From Candidatus Woesearchaeota archaeon (GTDB lineage: Archaea > Nanobdellota > Nanobdellia > Woesearchaeales > UBA12501), in the NCBI GenBank assembly GCA_016177345.1, contig JACOVM010000109.1, positions 1 to 13,076 on the forward strand: 13,076 bases of DNA. The letters are read 5' to 3'. A model generated the notes under the pieces. The model had not been told where the DNA came from, made no database searches, and was given only the letters and a program-made list of their open reading frames with translations. Of this stretch, positions 1 through 5,917 are shown one piece after another. The position numbers were made by a program, and so were the translations under genes. Numbering within the stretch: the first letter of the stretch is position 1; each line of letters opens with the position of its first letter.

Positions 1-2
1 AA

Positions 3-10
3 TTTATATA
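3..10 (+). promoter_or_regulatory. TATA box of the radical SAM gene
   Basis: An AT-rich tttatata element is centred about 26 nt before the ATG at 33. That spacing would place the transcript start at the start codon, so the mRNA is probably leaderless. Any BRE would lie outside the window. Confidence 0.6.
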
Positions 11-32
11 GTTTTTCTTTACTCCTCATTTC

Positions 33-713
33 ATGCAGCAAGAAGATCTTTTAATCATCCAAAGAACCATTGCTGCTATTGAAGTAACAAGCAGGTGCAA
101 TGCGTATTGTGATTTCTGCGTGTCGTGGCATGACCATGTTGAAAAGAGCCTTGATGAGGTGCAGGAGATTATTGACCGGCTCCCTACAACAATCACTACG
201 GTTGTTTTTATCGGGGGGGAAGTGCTGATATGGAAAGACCTTTTTTCTGCGCTTTCTTACGCGAAAACAAAAGGGTATCGAACAAAGATTCACACCAATG
301 GCCTGCTTCTCCCAACTATTCCAGATGAGAAGCTGGCATTGATTGATGTGGTGAACCTTCCGCTTGATGCGGTTAGCGAAGAGTACCACCTGAGAAAAAA
401 ACAGCCGCTGGAGCTTCTTCGCAAAAATCTTGACAGAATGGCGCAGCTCGACAAAGGGGTATCTATAACAACAGTTGTGACACGGCAAAACGTGCATCTC
501 CTTTTTGATGTACAGGAATTTCTTTCTCATTATCCAATCCAGAGCTGGAAAGTATTCAAATTCACGCCGCATGGTCTCGGAAAAGAGAATGAGCACCATC
601 TTTCTGTAAGCGATGAAGAGTTTGAGCGTGCAACAGAGGGTTTACGCCTGCCGACGGGAAAAGTATATAAGATTAAGAACTTTTTTGGGATGAAGGAGTC
701 TCTCTTCTTTTAA
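33..713 (+). CDS. Short radical SAM protein with viperin-like motif order
   Basis: Predicted radical S-adenosylmethionine enzyme of 226 aa. The 4Fe-4S cluster motif CxxxCxxC is visible (C22, C26, C29), followed by a GGE motif at 61-63 that lacks the usual proline (GGEV), and a strand with NLPLDA at 108-113. Residues 145-198 (a TTVVTRQNV strand, then SWKVF at 171-175, then SDEEFE at 193-198) resemble in order and wording the corresponding part of viperin and related MoaA-like proteins. The protein then ends about 30 residues later, whereas viperin continues for roughly 80, including its C-terminal substrate-binding part. I therefore call only the radical SAM fold with confidence; substrate is unknown. 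The start is the ATG placed correctly behind the TATA box at 3-10. No partner gene (for example a nucleotide kinase) is visible; alaS downstream is convergent. Confidence 0.85.
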   Translation: MQQEDLLIIQRTIAAIEVTSRCNAYCDFCVSWHDHVEKSLDEVQEIIDRLPTTITTVVFIGGEVLIWKDLFSALSYAKTKGYRTKIHTNGLLLPTIPDEKLALIDVVNLPLDAVSEEYHLRKKQPLELLRKNLDRMAQLDKGVSITTVVTRQNVHLLFDVQEFLSHYPIQSWKVFKFTPHGLGKENEHHLSVSDEEFERATEGLRLPTGKVYKIKNFFGMKESLFF

Positions 714-734
714 TAGATTATTTATCTAACTTAT

Positions 735-759
735 TTGTCTATCTTCTTTTTTACTTTTG
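735..759 (+). terminator. T-rich terminator after the radical SAM gene
   Basis: A pyrimidine tract with a run of six T followed by further T clusters lies just beyond the stop codon of the radical SAM gene, in the 46-nt gap to the convergent alaS. Archaeal transcription ends at such T-tracts without needing a hairpin. Confidence 0.45.
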
Positions 760-3279
760 TTATTTAATAGAATCCACCTCCTCCAAAAACCTCTTTGCTG
801 TTTTCACAACATTCTCTGGCTGGACTTTCCAGGTGTCACAGAGTTTTGCAAGAATATCCTTCTCGTGGCCAATAAATTCCTCAGTTGATGTTAGCCGCCT
901 ATCGCCGATTTTCTTTTTCTTTTTGACCACTATTTTCCATTTCTCGAACAATTCGGAAGCCCGCGCGGGAAGCTGCGGTATCGTGCATCCGAGAAGCTTT
1001 GCCGTTTCGCTGAGAACATGATGCTCAATATTCTCTTCCTTGCTTGCTGCTGCTCCAGCAACAAAGGTGATTCGAACAACGCCATCCTGGACCTTTGCCG
1101 CCTTAAGAACCTTTATCTTTTCTGCTTCGCTCGTATTATGGAGGTGGGTTCCACCGCAGCATTCCACGTCAATGCCGGGAATTTCCACAATGCGAAGCTC
1201 TTTGCCAGGAACAGCACCCCCTTGGTAGATCGCCATGCCATATTTTTTCTCTGCAGCATCTCTTGGCATGAAGGAAAGGCGCATTGGAATAGCTTGATGG
1301 ATGATCTTGTTGGCTTCTTGCTCAATCTTGAGCAGATCCTCTTCACTGATAGATTGATAATGGGTTACGTCGATGTGGGCTTTCTCCACTGTTTTTTTCG
1401 CGCTTGCCTGGTTGATATGGGGGCCGAGCACTCGTCGTACGGCAGCATTAATAATATGAGTTGCGGTGTGGTGCTGCGCGAGCTGCTTTCGCCTGGTAAA
1501 GTCGACAATGCCATGGACGTTTTCACCAAGTTTAAATACGGCTTCATCAGCCATGACATGGACAATATAGTTTCCTTGCTTGAACACATCGGTAACACTC
1601 TCTCCATTAATTGTTCCGACGTCATGCAGCTGTCCTCCTGAGGTTGGGTAGAACAAGGTCTGGTTGAGAAGCACAAATTTTCCAATGACCTTCACAACGC
1701 TTGCCTTAAAATCGTGTTCCTTCCAGCTCTTGTAGTAGAGCGCTTTCGTTTCAGGAACGCTATAAAGATCAAGTTTTTCTTCACGCTCGGTTGCATGTTC
1801 TTGGTATTGTGTTGTTGCTTCGTGCTGTTCCGCGACCCGGGCATAGAAATCGTCAGGGATCTGCACTTTTCTTCCAAGCTTTTCTGCTTCCTGCTTGACA
1901 AGCTCTGGTGGGATTCCTTGAGAATCATACAACGTGAGCAGTGTTTTCATGTCAATGTCTTTCTTAACGATAGAGGAGAGGATTGACCTCGTTTTTTGTT
2001 TTGTTGTTTCGTACTTGTTCTGCTCGACCTCTAAAATGGTATGGACATTTGGAAGAAGCTCGAACAGCTCAGGATACAATGGCTTTAAGTACGCTGCATG
2101 CCATTCCATAACTGCTTTCATGTCAATACTCCATTGGTGCTTGTCGATGAAGCTTAATGCCCTGCGGAGGATTACTCTCAGGTTGTAGCCGCCCCCGACA
2201 TTGGATGGAAGGGCGCCGTCAGCGAGCGCGACAAGAAGGCTTCTGCTGTGCTCTGCAATTGAAAATAAGGCGGACAAGGGTAAAATTTCTTGTTTGAGCT
2301 CTGGTGCTGAAAGGCCAACCTTGGCTGCCACCTGCTGCCATGCCTTGTCAACGCTTTCTACTTCATCAATGTTGAGGTAGGAAGCGTATGGCAAGAATTT
2401 TTTCATGAGCGCAGTGTTTACTTTAATGCCTGTTGCGCTGAATAGCTTTTTGCACACGGTAGGAAAGGTTGTCTCGTAGCTTGTTGCTGCTCCTTTCGTG
2501 AACCAGGCATTTCTTTCATGCCCCATGCCCATGTCAAGAACACGAATCGGCAATTCTTTTCTTCCAGATGGCGTTTGCTCGTATAGCATATAGACTTGAT
2601 TGCCGAGCTCGAGGCCTCTGGAGAAGTATTCCATGCACGGCCCAAAGTTGCCTCCGCCAGCCCAGGCATCTTCGTGATATGTTATCTCTTCGTTAGGAAG
2701 GCCGAGGCCATTGCGGAGCCAGGCGTGAATGTCACGAAAATACTTATCCTGGTCCCATTGTTCTGGTGGCATGAATGCGTGCTGCCCGATCATGACGAAT
2801 CCAGTGTAGTGCGCCCCGGTGATGCCGACATTGTCGATGTCATTAAACCGAAGGCAGAATTGGGGAACAACGAGAGGGTTTGCCGGAGGCTTGACTTCTC
2901 CAGACACCACGTACGGCTGGAAGTCATAAATCGATGCCTGGACAAAATCAGTATCTGTTCTCCAGCGTGCTGCAACAGGGTAGCGGTCGATAGGGGTATA
3001 TCCAAGCTTTCGGAAGAGTTTTGCAAATTCCTGCCAGCATTCCACATACCCCATCTCTTTTTTTGCAGGAGTGCCATCGAGAAAGCGAAACCCGCCACTG
3101 CAGGCTGGATCTCCGCATGTTTTTTGGTCTGTTGTTGTCCAGAAGAACTTGCCGCACGAGCACTTTAGCCGGTGGAATCCCTCATCTTTCAAGACACTTG
3201 TTGCATAATACTTGTCAGGGTCTTTTGATGCCTGCTGCTTGAATTCCTGCTTGACCACTTTATCGGAGACGACAGCCAT
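760..3279 (-). CDS. alaS: Alanyl-tRNA synthetase, archaeal type
   Basis: Charges tRNA(Ala) with alanine and hydrolyses mischarged Ser-/Gly-tRNA(Ala) in the cytoplasm. The 839-aa protein begins with an archaeal-type N-terminal extension holding a Cys cluster (C40, C42, C55, C60), followed by the class II catalytic core (motif-2-like region near 103-122; glycine-rich GGGNFGP at 208-214). The editing domain shows the zinc-site motifs HTATH (H604, H608) and CGGTH (C708, H712). Archaeal AlaRS is usually near 900 aa and ends in a C-Ala/DHHA1 domain; here only about 95 residues follow the editing domain. They contain a lysine run near 785-790 and two similar helical segments, with no glycine-rich DHHA1 motif that I can recognise. 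The start is the ATG behind a well-spaced TATA box. Monocistronic; both neighbours are on the other strand. Confidence 0.97.
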   Translation of the reverse strand: MAVVSDKVVKQEFKQQASKDPDKYYATSVLKDEGFHRLKCSCGKFFWTTTDQKTCGDPACSGGFRFLDGTPAKKEMGYVECWQEFAKLFRKLGYTPIDRYPVAARWRTDTDFVQASIYDFQPYVVSGEVKPPANPLVVPQFCLRFNDIDNVGITGAHYTGFVMIGQHAFMPPEQWDQDKYFRDIHAWLRNGLGLPNEEITYHEDAWAGGGNFGPCMEYFSRGLELGNQVYMLYEQTPSGRKELPIRVLDMGMGHERNAWFTKGAATSYETTFPTVCKKLFSATGIKVNTALMKKFLPYASYLNIDEVESVDKAWQQVAAKVGLSAPELKQEILPLSALFSIAEHSRSLLVALADGALPSNVGGGYNLRVILRRALSFIDKHQWSIDMKAVMEWHAAYLKPLYPELFELLPNVHTILEVEQNKYETTKQKTRSILSSIVKKDIDMKTLLTLYDSQGIPPELVKQEAEKLGRKVQIPDDFYARVAEQHEATTQYQEHATEREEKLDLYSVPETKALYYKSWKEHDFKASVVKVIGKFVLLNQTLFYPTSGGQLHDVGTINGESVTDVFKQGNYIVHVMADEAVFKLGENVHGIVDFTRRKQLAQHHTATHIINAAVRRVLGPHINQASAKKTVEKAHIDVTHYQSISEEDLLKIEQEANKIIHQAIPMRLSFMPRDAAEKKYGMAIYQGGAVPGKELRIVEIPGIDVECCGGTHLHNTSEAEKIKVLKAAKVQDGVVRITFVAGAAASKEENIEHHVLSETAKLLGCTIPQLPARASELFEKWKIVVKKKKKIGDRRLTSTEEFIGHEKDILAKLCDTWKVQPENVVKTAKRFLEEVDSIK

Positions 3280-3300
3280 CCAGCGACATGCGAATTGTGT

Positions 3301-3310
3301 ATTTATATAC
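3301..3310 (-). promoter_or_regulatory. TATA box of alaS
   Basis: On the minus strand gtatataaat is centred about 26 nt before the alaS ATG at 3279, giving a leaderless transcript. An ATG at 3289 is out of frame and lies upstream of the predicted transcript start. Confidence 0.65.
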
Positions 3311-3366
3311 TTTGTTTTTCATACAAAGACCTGGCCCATTTTAAAATAACTCCAATGAATAATAAT

Positions 3367-3377
3367 ATTTATAAATA
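3367..3377 (+). promoter_or_regulatory. TATA box of the lipoprotein/zinc-protein unit
   Basis: The tttataaata element is centred about 26 nt before the GTG at 3398 and about 35 nt before the ATG at 3407. The 26-nt spacing matches the other leaderless genes of the window and so supports the GTG as start. Confidence 0.6.
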
Positions 3378-3397
3378 CAACAATCCCTATTTCATTA

Positions 3398-3718
3398 GTG
3401 ACCTCTATGAGGAATCTTCCTCAATCTCTCATGCTTCTTGCCATCCTAGGCATACTTATCAGCTTTGTTGGCTGCTCAGCAAAATTTGAGCCATCGAAAC
3501 TGCGGTATCACTCCAGTGGAGCAGCCGTTGGCCTGGCCAGCACGAATAGCCAATCTGTTGAATCAATGGTGCTGCGTCCGACAACACTTTACGGCCTCGC
3601 CCTTATAATCATTATTGTTCTTATTGGGGTTGGGTTGTGGCTGTGGGAGATTCATGAAGAAAGAGTAGACGCAAGGCCAGAAGAACCGAAAGTTAAAGTT
3701 ATTCATCGAAAGAAGTGA
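3398..3718 (+). CDS. Small membrane protein or lipoprotein, unknown function
   Basis: 106 aa from a GTG codon; an ATG three codons later (3407) is the alternative start. Residues 10-24 form a hydrophobic segment ending in FVGC, which fits a lipobox with C25 (approximately) as the first mature residue. A second, very hydrophobic stretch (about 64-85, rich in Ile/Val/Leu) is a clear membrane helix, followed by a charged cytosolic-type tail with many Lys, Arg and Glu and ending in HRKK. The combination of a possible lipid anchor and a later transmembrane helix is unusual, so the first segment may instead be a plain membrane helix. I do not recognise the family. Three bases separate its stop from the next small gene, so the two are likely cotranscribed. 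Confidence 0.75.
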   Translation: MTSMRNLPQSLMLLAILGILISFVGCSAKFEPSKLRYHSSGAAVGLASTNSQSVESMVLRPTTLYGLALIIIIVLIGVGLWLWEIHEERVDARPEEPKVKVIHRKK

Positions 3719-3721
3719 GCT

Positions 3722-3859
3722 ATGCCATCCAGAGTTGTCCAGTGCATGGTCTGTGGAAAAGGGATTGGAACAACAAGCTGTGGGGTGTGTGGCAGGGTTT
3801 GCTGCAGAACCTGTATTGACCAGCGGGGCGTATGCTCTGGATGCCAACAAAGAAGGTAA
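3722..3859 (+). CDS. 45-aa Cys-rich zinc-binding miniprotein
   Basis: A 45-aa frame from ATG 3722 to TAA 3857-3859 contains nine cysteines: C8, C11, C20, C23, C27, C28, C31, C38 and C41. They fall into CxxC pairs spaced like knuckles of a zinc ribbon or a small two-zinc treble-clef fold (HIT-finger or B-box like in outline). The tail is QQRR. It starts three bases after the stop of the upstream membrane protein, with AGTGAG just ahead as a possible weak ribosome site, so translational coupling is likely. The dense, regular Cys pattern is very unlikely in a random frame. Function is unknown; zinc binding is inferred from the motif. It is easily missed by gene callers because of its length. Confidence 0.75.
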   Translation: MPSRVVQCMVCGKGIGTTSCGVCGRVCCRTCIDQRGVCSGCQQRR

Positions 3860-3889
3860 TTTGATAGTAGCCTAAACTAATGCAAAACA

Positions 3890-3913
3890 ACTATTATTCT
3901 TCTATTTAATTTT
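3890..3913 (+). terminator. T-rich terminator after the Cys-rich miniprotein
   Basis: A T-rich tract (tattattcttctatttaatt and on to 3913) fills the gap before the convergent zinc-ribbon gene and can end transcription of the 3398-3859 unit. Confidence 0.4.
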
Positions 3914-4258
3914 CTAATGTTCTTTCTCGTATTTTTTTAAGCACTTATCAGAACAAAACCATTTCAGCTCGCCGTCAATGTCTTGTTCAACACAAGAGCT
4001 CATCTCAATAATGGTGCCGCATTTCATGCACTTTGCTTTTCCGCCGCCAGCCTCGGCACCATCCATGAATCCTTCTTCCCAATCATCAACCTCATCGTCA
4101 TCGCGAAGAACCTTTCTTCCTGCACTAGAATATACATCGGCCTCTTTTTCCCCTTCTTGCATATCCTGCTCGACTTCTTCCCGAGTTTCTTCTTTTTCAA
4201 TTCCTTGCTCTTCAGCAGGATACATTCTCACGTTTTTTCGCCCACTCTTTTTTGCCAT
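3914..4258 (-). CDS. Small protein with acidic N-terminus and C-terminal zinc ribbon
   Basis: 114 aa. Residues 1-12 are basic (KKSGRKNVR), residues 16-70 are strongly acidic and probably disordered, and a DWEEGFMDGAE segment (59-69) leads into a C-terminal zinc-binding module with C77-x2-C80 and C102-x3-C106 (FCSDKC); C89 is an extra cysteine. The last part (DGELKWFCSDKC) resembles FCS/TRASH-like treble-clef fingers and other archaeal small zinc-ribbon proteins. Probably cytoplasmic, with a protein- or nucleic-acid-binding role, but the specific function is unknown. The start is the ATG at 4258, exactly 26 nt from a TATA box. It lies downstream of the 4400-4903 gene on the same strand, with its own promoter. 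Confidence 0.85.
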   Translation of the reverse strand: MAKKSGRKNVRMYPAEEQGIEKEETREEVEQDMQEGEKEADVYSSAGRKVLRDDDEVDDWEEGFMDGAEAGGGKAKCMKCGTIIEMSSCVEQDIDGELKWFCSDKCLKKYEKEH

Positions 4259-4278
4259 ACTAGGATGGGTGGGGGTTC

Positions 4279-4289
4279 GTTATATAAAG
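4279..4289 (-). promoter_or_regulatory. TATA box of the zinc-ribbon gene
   Basis: ctttatataac on the minus strand is centred about 26 nt before the ATG at 4258, implying a leaderless mRNA. The core is nearly symmetric and could in principle fire in both directions. Confidence 0.6.
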
Positions 4290-4317
4290 ATTGTTGTTTT
4301 CAGAAAATGAAAGAAGA

Positions 4318-4349
4318 AAACGATGAGATAAGTAGAAAGAAACGATGAG
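4318..4349 (-). repeat. 22-nt-spaced direct repeat in a pyrimidine-rich 3' region
   Basis: aaacgatgag occurs at 4318-4327 and again at 4340-4349. Read on the minus strand, this is a long pyrimidine-rich tract (repeats of tctttct type) downstream of the 4400-4903 gene and upstream of the next promoter, so it most likely serves as a transcription-termination region. Together with the TATA box it accounts for the 141-nt gap between the two genes. Confidence 0.4.
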
Positions 4350-4399
4350 CAGAAAGAAATAATCTGGATTTTGGATGAGCAATATAAATACGTGTACTT

Positions 4400-4903
4400 T
4401 TAATACCTGTACTTTGTCTTATCAAGATGGCTTCTTCTCCTGCATCCAAACTGCTCAACAAACCGGTCTAATGTTCTTTGATACGCGCCATTGCCAAAAT
4501 CAAGAACGTTTGGGATGAGCGTATCTGCTGGAAGATTTCTGGTGATTCGGGATTTACCATTATCATGTCGGTTATTGAGAACTGCAAGAAGGGCAAGGAC
4601 TGACTCCGGCTCTTCACGTTGTAGGTTGCCTACAAGCTCTTTTTCAGCTTTCCGTATTTCGTCAAGGGTCTTTCCTAGAACAAGGGTGGTTGGCCGTCCG
4701 ACATCAAAATAGAGCCTGGCCCATGCAGGATGCAGGACAACGCTGGGGAAGAGGTCACGCTGTTGAACCCCTCCCTGTTTAAGATGGTCATAAAATTGCC
4801 AGCTTGTATCTCGCATTTCTGGAGTGAGGCTTGTTGGGAGATGAAGAACCTCAATAGGATAATTTGTTGCGAGAATAACCAACTGTGATTCATACGGCTG
4901 CAT
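4400..4903 (-). CDS. Hypothetical protein, soluble, unknown function
   Basis: About 167 aa from the ATG at 4903; a TTG two codons upstream (4909) is an alternative start. No signal peptide or membrane helix is visible. The N-terminal part alternates hydrophobic strands and short helices (SQLVILATNYPIEVLHLP), then SVVLHPAWARLYFDVGRPTTLVLGKT, then a helical, charged segment. The C-terminus is very basic (GCRRRSHLDKTKYRY), which suggests contact with nucleic acid or an acidic partner, but I do not recognise any family or catalytic motif. Coding status rests on the long open frame, an archaeal TATA box upstream and normal amino-acid composition. Confidence 0.75.
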   Translation of the reverse strand: MQPYESQLVILATNYPIEVLHLPTSLTPEMRDTSWQFYDHLKQGGVQQRDLFPSVVLHPAWARLYFDVGRPTTLVLGKTLDEIRKAEKELVGNLQREEPESVLALLAVLNNRHDNGKSRITRNLPADTLIPNVLDFGNGAYQRTLDRFVEQFGCRRRSHLDKTKYRY

Positions 4904-4933
4904 GGGCAAACACGATGAAGAGGAAATTAGGGT

Positions 4934-4943
4934 AATTTATAAG
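4934..4943 (-). promoter_or_regulatory. TATA box of the 4400-4903 gene
   Basis: cttataaatt on the minus strand is centred near 4938. The expected transcript start (about 26 nt on) is near 4912, leaving a leader of only about 9 nt to the ATG at 4903, or 3 nt to the TTG at 4909. Confidence 0.5.
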
Positions 4944-4994
4944 GGTTTCGTTGCACAATAAGATGTTGTTTGAGAGCCTAATTAAAATGATAAC

Positions 4995-5018
4995 CATGGC
5001 TTCGCTGCGCTCGCCATG
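4995..5018. repeat. Short inverted repeat catggc/gccatg
   Basis: A 6-bp perfect inverted repeat (4995-5000 and 5013-5018) surrounds a 12-nt loop with GC-rich ttcgctgcgctc. It is the first of several palindromic units in the gene-free stretch 4904-5301. Confidence 0.45.
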
Positions 5019-5032
5019 AACGGCGTCGAATC

Positions 5033-5137
5033 GGCGCAACCGCACCGCGATTATAATTCTATTCCTTTTTTCTTGCTCCACACTTATTGAGGAGCAAGAA
5101 AAAAGGACTTATTCTTCTCTTCGATAGCGGTTGCGCC
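5033..5137. repeat. Nested inverted repeat with a perfect 17-bp inner hairpin
   Basis: The outer arms ggcgcaaccgc (5033-5043) and gcggttgcgcc (5127-5137) are perfect 11-bp complements. Inside them the arms 5063-5079 and 5091-5107 form a perfect 17-bp hairpin with an 11-nt loop; its stem contains a T6/A6 run, so in either direction the transcript has a stem plus a U-run. The symmetric nested design looks like a MITE-like or other dispersed palindromic element, or a bidirectional terminator. No target-site duplication or encoded protein is evident. Confidence 0.75.
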
Positions 5138-5150
5138 ACAGCAGTTCGTT

Positions 5151-5176
5151 CCCGCCCGACCAAAGGTCGTGGCGGG
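5151..5176. repeat. GC-rich hairpin with AAA loop
   Basis: cccgcccgacc (5151-5161) pairs with ggtcg-t-ggcggg (5165-5176) across an AAA loop, giving an 11-bp stem with one bulged T. It is much more GC-rich than its surroundings and lies directly after the nested repeat at 5033-5137. I find no second copy in the window. Confidence 0.65.
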
Positions 5177-5219
5177 ATTGTCGTAATATATTTATAAGAA
5201 GATGAACTAATCGCCCACA

Positions 5220-5295
5220 GAAAAGAAAGGTGGCTCCTTGGTTATGGTTTGTTGGGGGTGGTTAAGAACGTAGGGACAAAACCAAGGAGCCGGTG
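5220..5295. other. Strong 12-bp hairpin: 3' terminator of the winged-helix gene or a small RNA
   Basis: ggctccttggtt (5232-5243) and aaccaaggagcc (5280-5291) are perfect 12-bp complements around a 36-nt G-rich loop. Read on the minus strand, the hairpin lies 10 nt after the winged-helix gene stop and is followed by acctttcttttc, which looks like an intrinsic terminator. Read on the plus strand, a tttata box at 5191-5196 sits 26 nt before position 5220, so a short structured RNA could start there. It is not a tRNA (no T-loop motif, 60 nt only), and I cannot assign it to a known RNA family. Confidence 0.45.
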
Positions 5296-5301
5296 ATAGT
5301 G

Positions 5302-5709
5302 TTAGGATTGTTTGACTGGTGCAGCAACCTCCCGGTTCCACATTAAGCCAACCTTGACGAGCGCTTTTTGAAACCCTTCGGATACCTTGTACTTCTTTCG
5401 GTACATGTCATAATCAATCATGCCCATGCCTTTCATGGGGGTGAGGATTCTGTCATAGAACTGCCGCTTATTGTACGATATTTTGATCTTGTTCTTTTTT
5501 TTGATAGGCCCGACATCCTCGTCAACCTCGATGAACGTGCCGTCATGGAGCTTGTTCGCAAAGTAGGACATTTCAGTTTTCCCTATTTCCCCCCCATATT
5601 GCTTCATAGTCTCAAAAAGCATCCTGCCAACCATGACTTGCTGCTCAGTGGCAAAGATGACCTCAAAGACATCCTCAGGGAGGTTATACTGGTCGAACAG
5701 AATAACCAT
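5302..5709 (-). CDS. Winged-helix-like DNA-binding protein, putative regulator
   Basis: 135 aa, soluble. Residues 24-60 form a helix-rich block (GRMLFETMKQYGG, then KTEMSYFANKL) like a helix-turn-helix with a leading helix. A basic stretch KKKNKIK (70-76) and the segment YDRILTPMKGMGMIDYDMYRKKYKVS (85-110) follow, which resembles the second helix plus the beta-wing of archaeal winged-helix proteins. No ligand domain is visible, so it is probably a small transcription factor or chromatin-type protein. This fold assignment is from pattern and composition only. The ATG at 5709 is 27 nt from its TATA box, and that TATA box is embedded in a 10-bp inverted repeat, which suggests autoregulation. Confidence 0.75.
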   Translation of the reverse strand: MVILFDQYNLPEDVFEVIFATEQQVMVGRMLFETMKQYGGEIGKTEMSYFANKLHDGTFIEVDEDVGPIKKKNKIKISYNKRQFYDRILTPMKGMGMIDYDMYRKKYKVSEGFQKALVKVGLMWNREVAAPVKQS

Positions 5710-5727
5710 AGTGGAATAAAAGAGAAA

Positions 5728-5780
5728 CTAGTATATAAATATTACTATTTTGGTTGTTAGTATAGGAAAATATATACTAG
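5728..5780. promoter_or_regulatory. TATA box of the winged-helix gene within a 10-bp inverted repeat
   Basis: The minus-strand TATA element (5731-5741, centred 27 nt before ATG 5709) overlaps the left arm ctagtatata (5728-5737). A perfect complement, tatatactag, lies at 5771-5780. The right arm is therefore a mirror copy of the same TATA-actag sequence facing the plus strand. This could be an operator for a dimeric regulator, such as the gene product itself, or a second, divergent promoter. Confidence 0.5.
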
Positions 5781-5844
5781 GTGCCAATCTTGTATTGCGG
5801 GCCAACTGTGGATCAACTATTGTCTGGTATATTCTTGTATAATA

Positions 5845-5874
5845 AGCGATGAATTATAAGCGATATATAGCGAT
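5845..5874 (+). repeat. Three agcgat repeats ahead of the translin promoter
   Basis: agcgat occurs at 5845-5850, 5859-5864 and 5869-5874, ending 12 nt before the TATA box of the translin gene. Spacings of 14 and 10 nt place two of the copies on about the same helix face. This could be an upstream activator or repressor site; the evidence is only positional. Confidence 0.3.
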
Positions 5875-5885
5875 GAGCCCCAAAC

Positions 5886-5897
5886 ATTTATAAAAAT
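5886..5897 (+). promoter_or_regulatory. TATA box of the translin-family gene
   Basis: atttataaaaat is centred about 27 nt before the ATG at 5918, predicting a leaderless transcript. Confidence 0.65.
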
Positions 5898-5917
5898 AAG
5901 CCACCCTGCCTTTCTTC

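Noticed and set aside
51..599. 182-aa frame antisense to the radical SAM gene
   Set aside because: The sense frame has a clear CxxxCxxC cluster and a TATA box; the antisense product is Cys/Arg-rich without a recognisable pattern.
1018..1641. 207-aa open frame on the plus strand inside alaS, and a similar 190-aa frame at 2596-3168
   Set aside because: Antisense to a certain gene, with no promoter, domain or conserved motif; such frames come from the codon bias of the real gene.
4307..4348. 13-codon plus-strand frame 23 nt behind the symmetric TATA at 4279-4289
   Set aside because: Very short, highly charged and in low-complexity purine repeats; likely chance.
4318..4349. gatga-containing repeats considered as box C of a C/D guide RNA
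   Set aside because: The C-box is imperfect and no CUGA box D or D' lies at a proper spacing.
4890..5081. 63-aa minus-strand frame in the repeat-rich gap
   Set aside because: It runs through palindromic repeats and overlaps the start of the 4400-4903 gene; no domain or suitable promoter.
5232..5291. Hairpin considered as a tRNA or H/ACA RNA
   Set aside because: No T-loop motif, too short for a tRNA, and no ACA at the expected distance after the stem.
5850..5894. 14-codon frame across the agcgat repeats (leader peptide idea)
   Set aside because: It ends in the TATA box of the translin gene, so it would need a separate upstream transcript; nothing else supports it.
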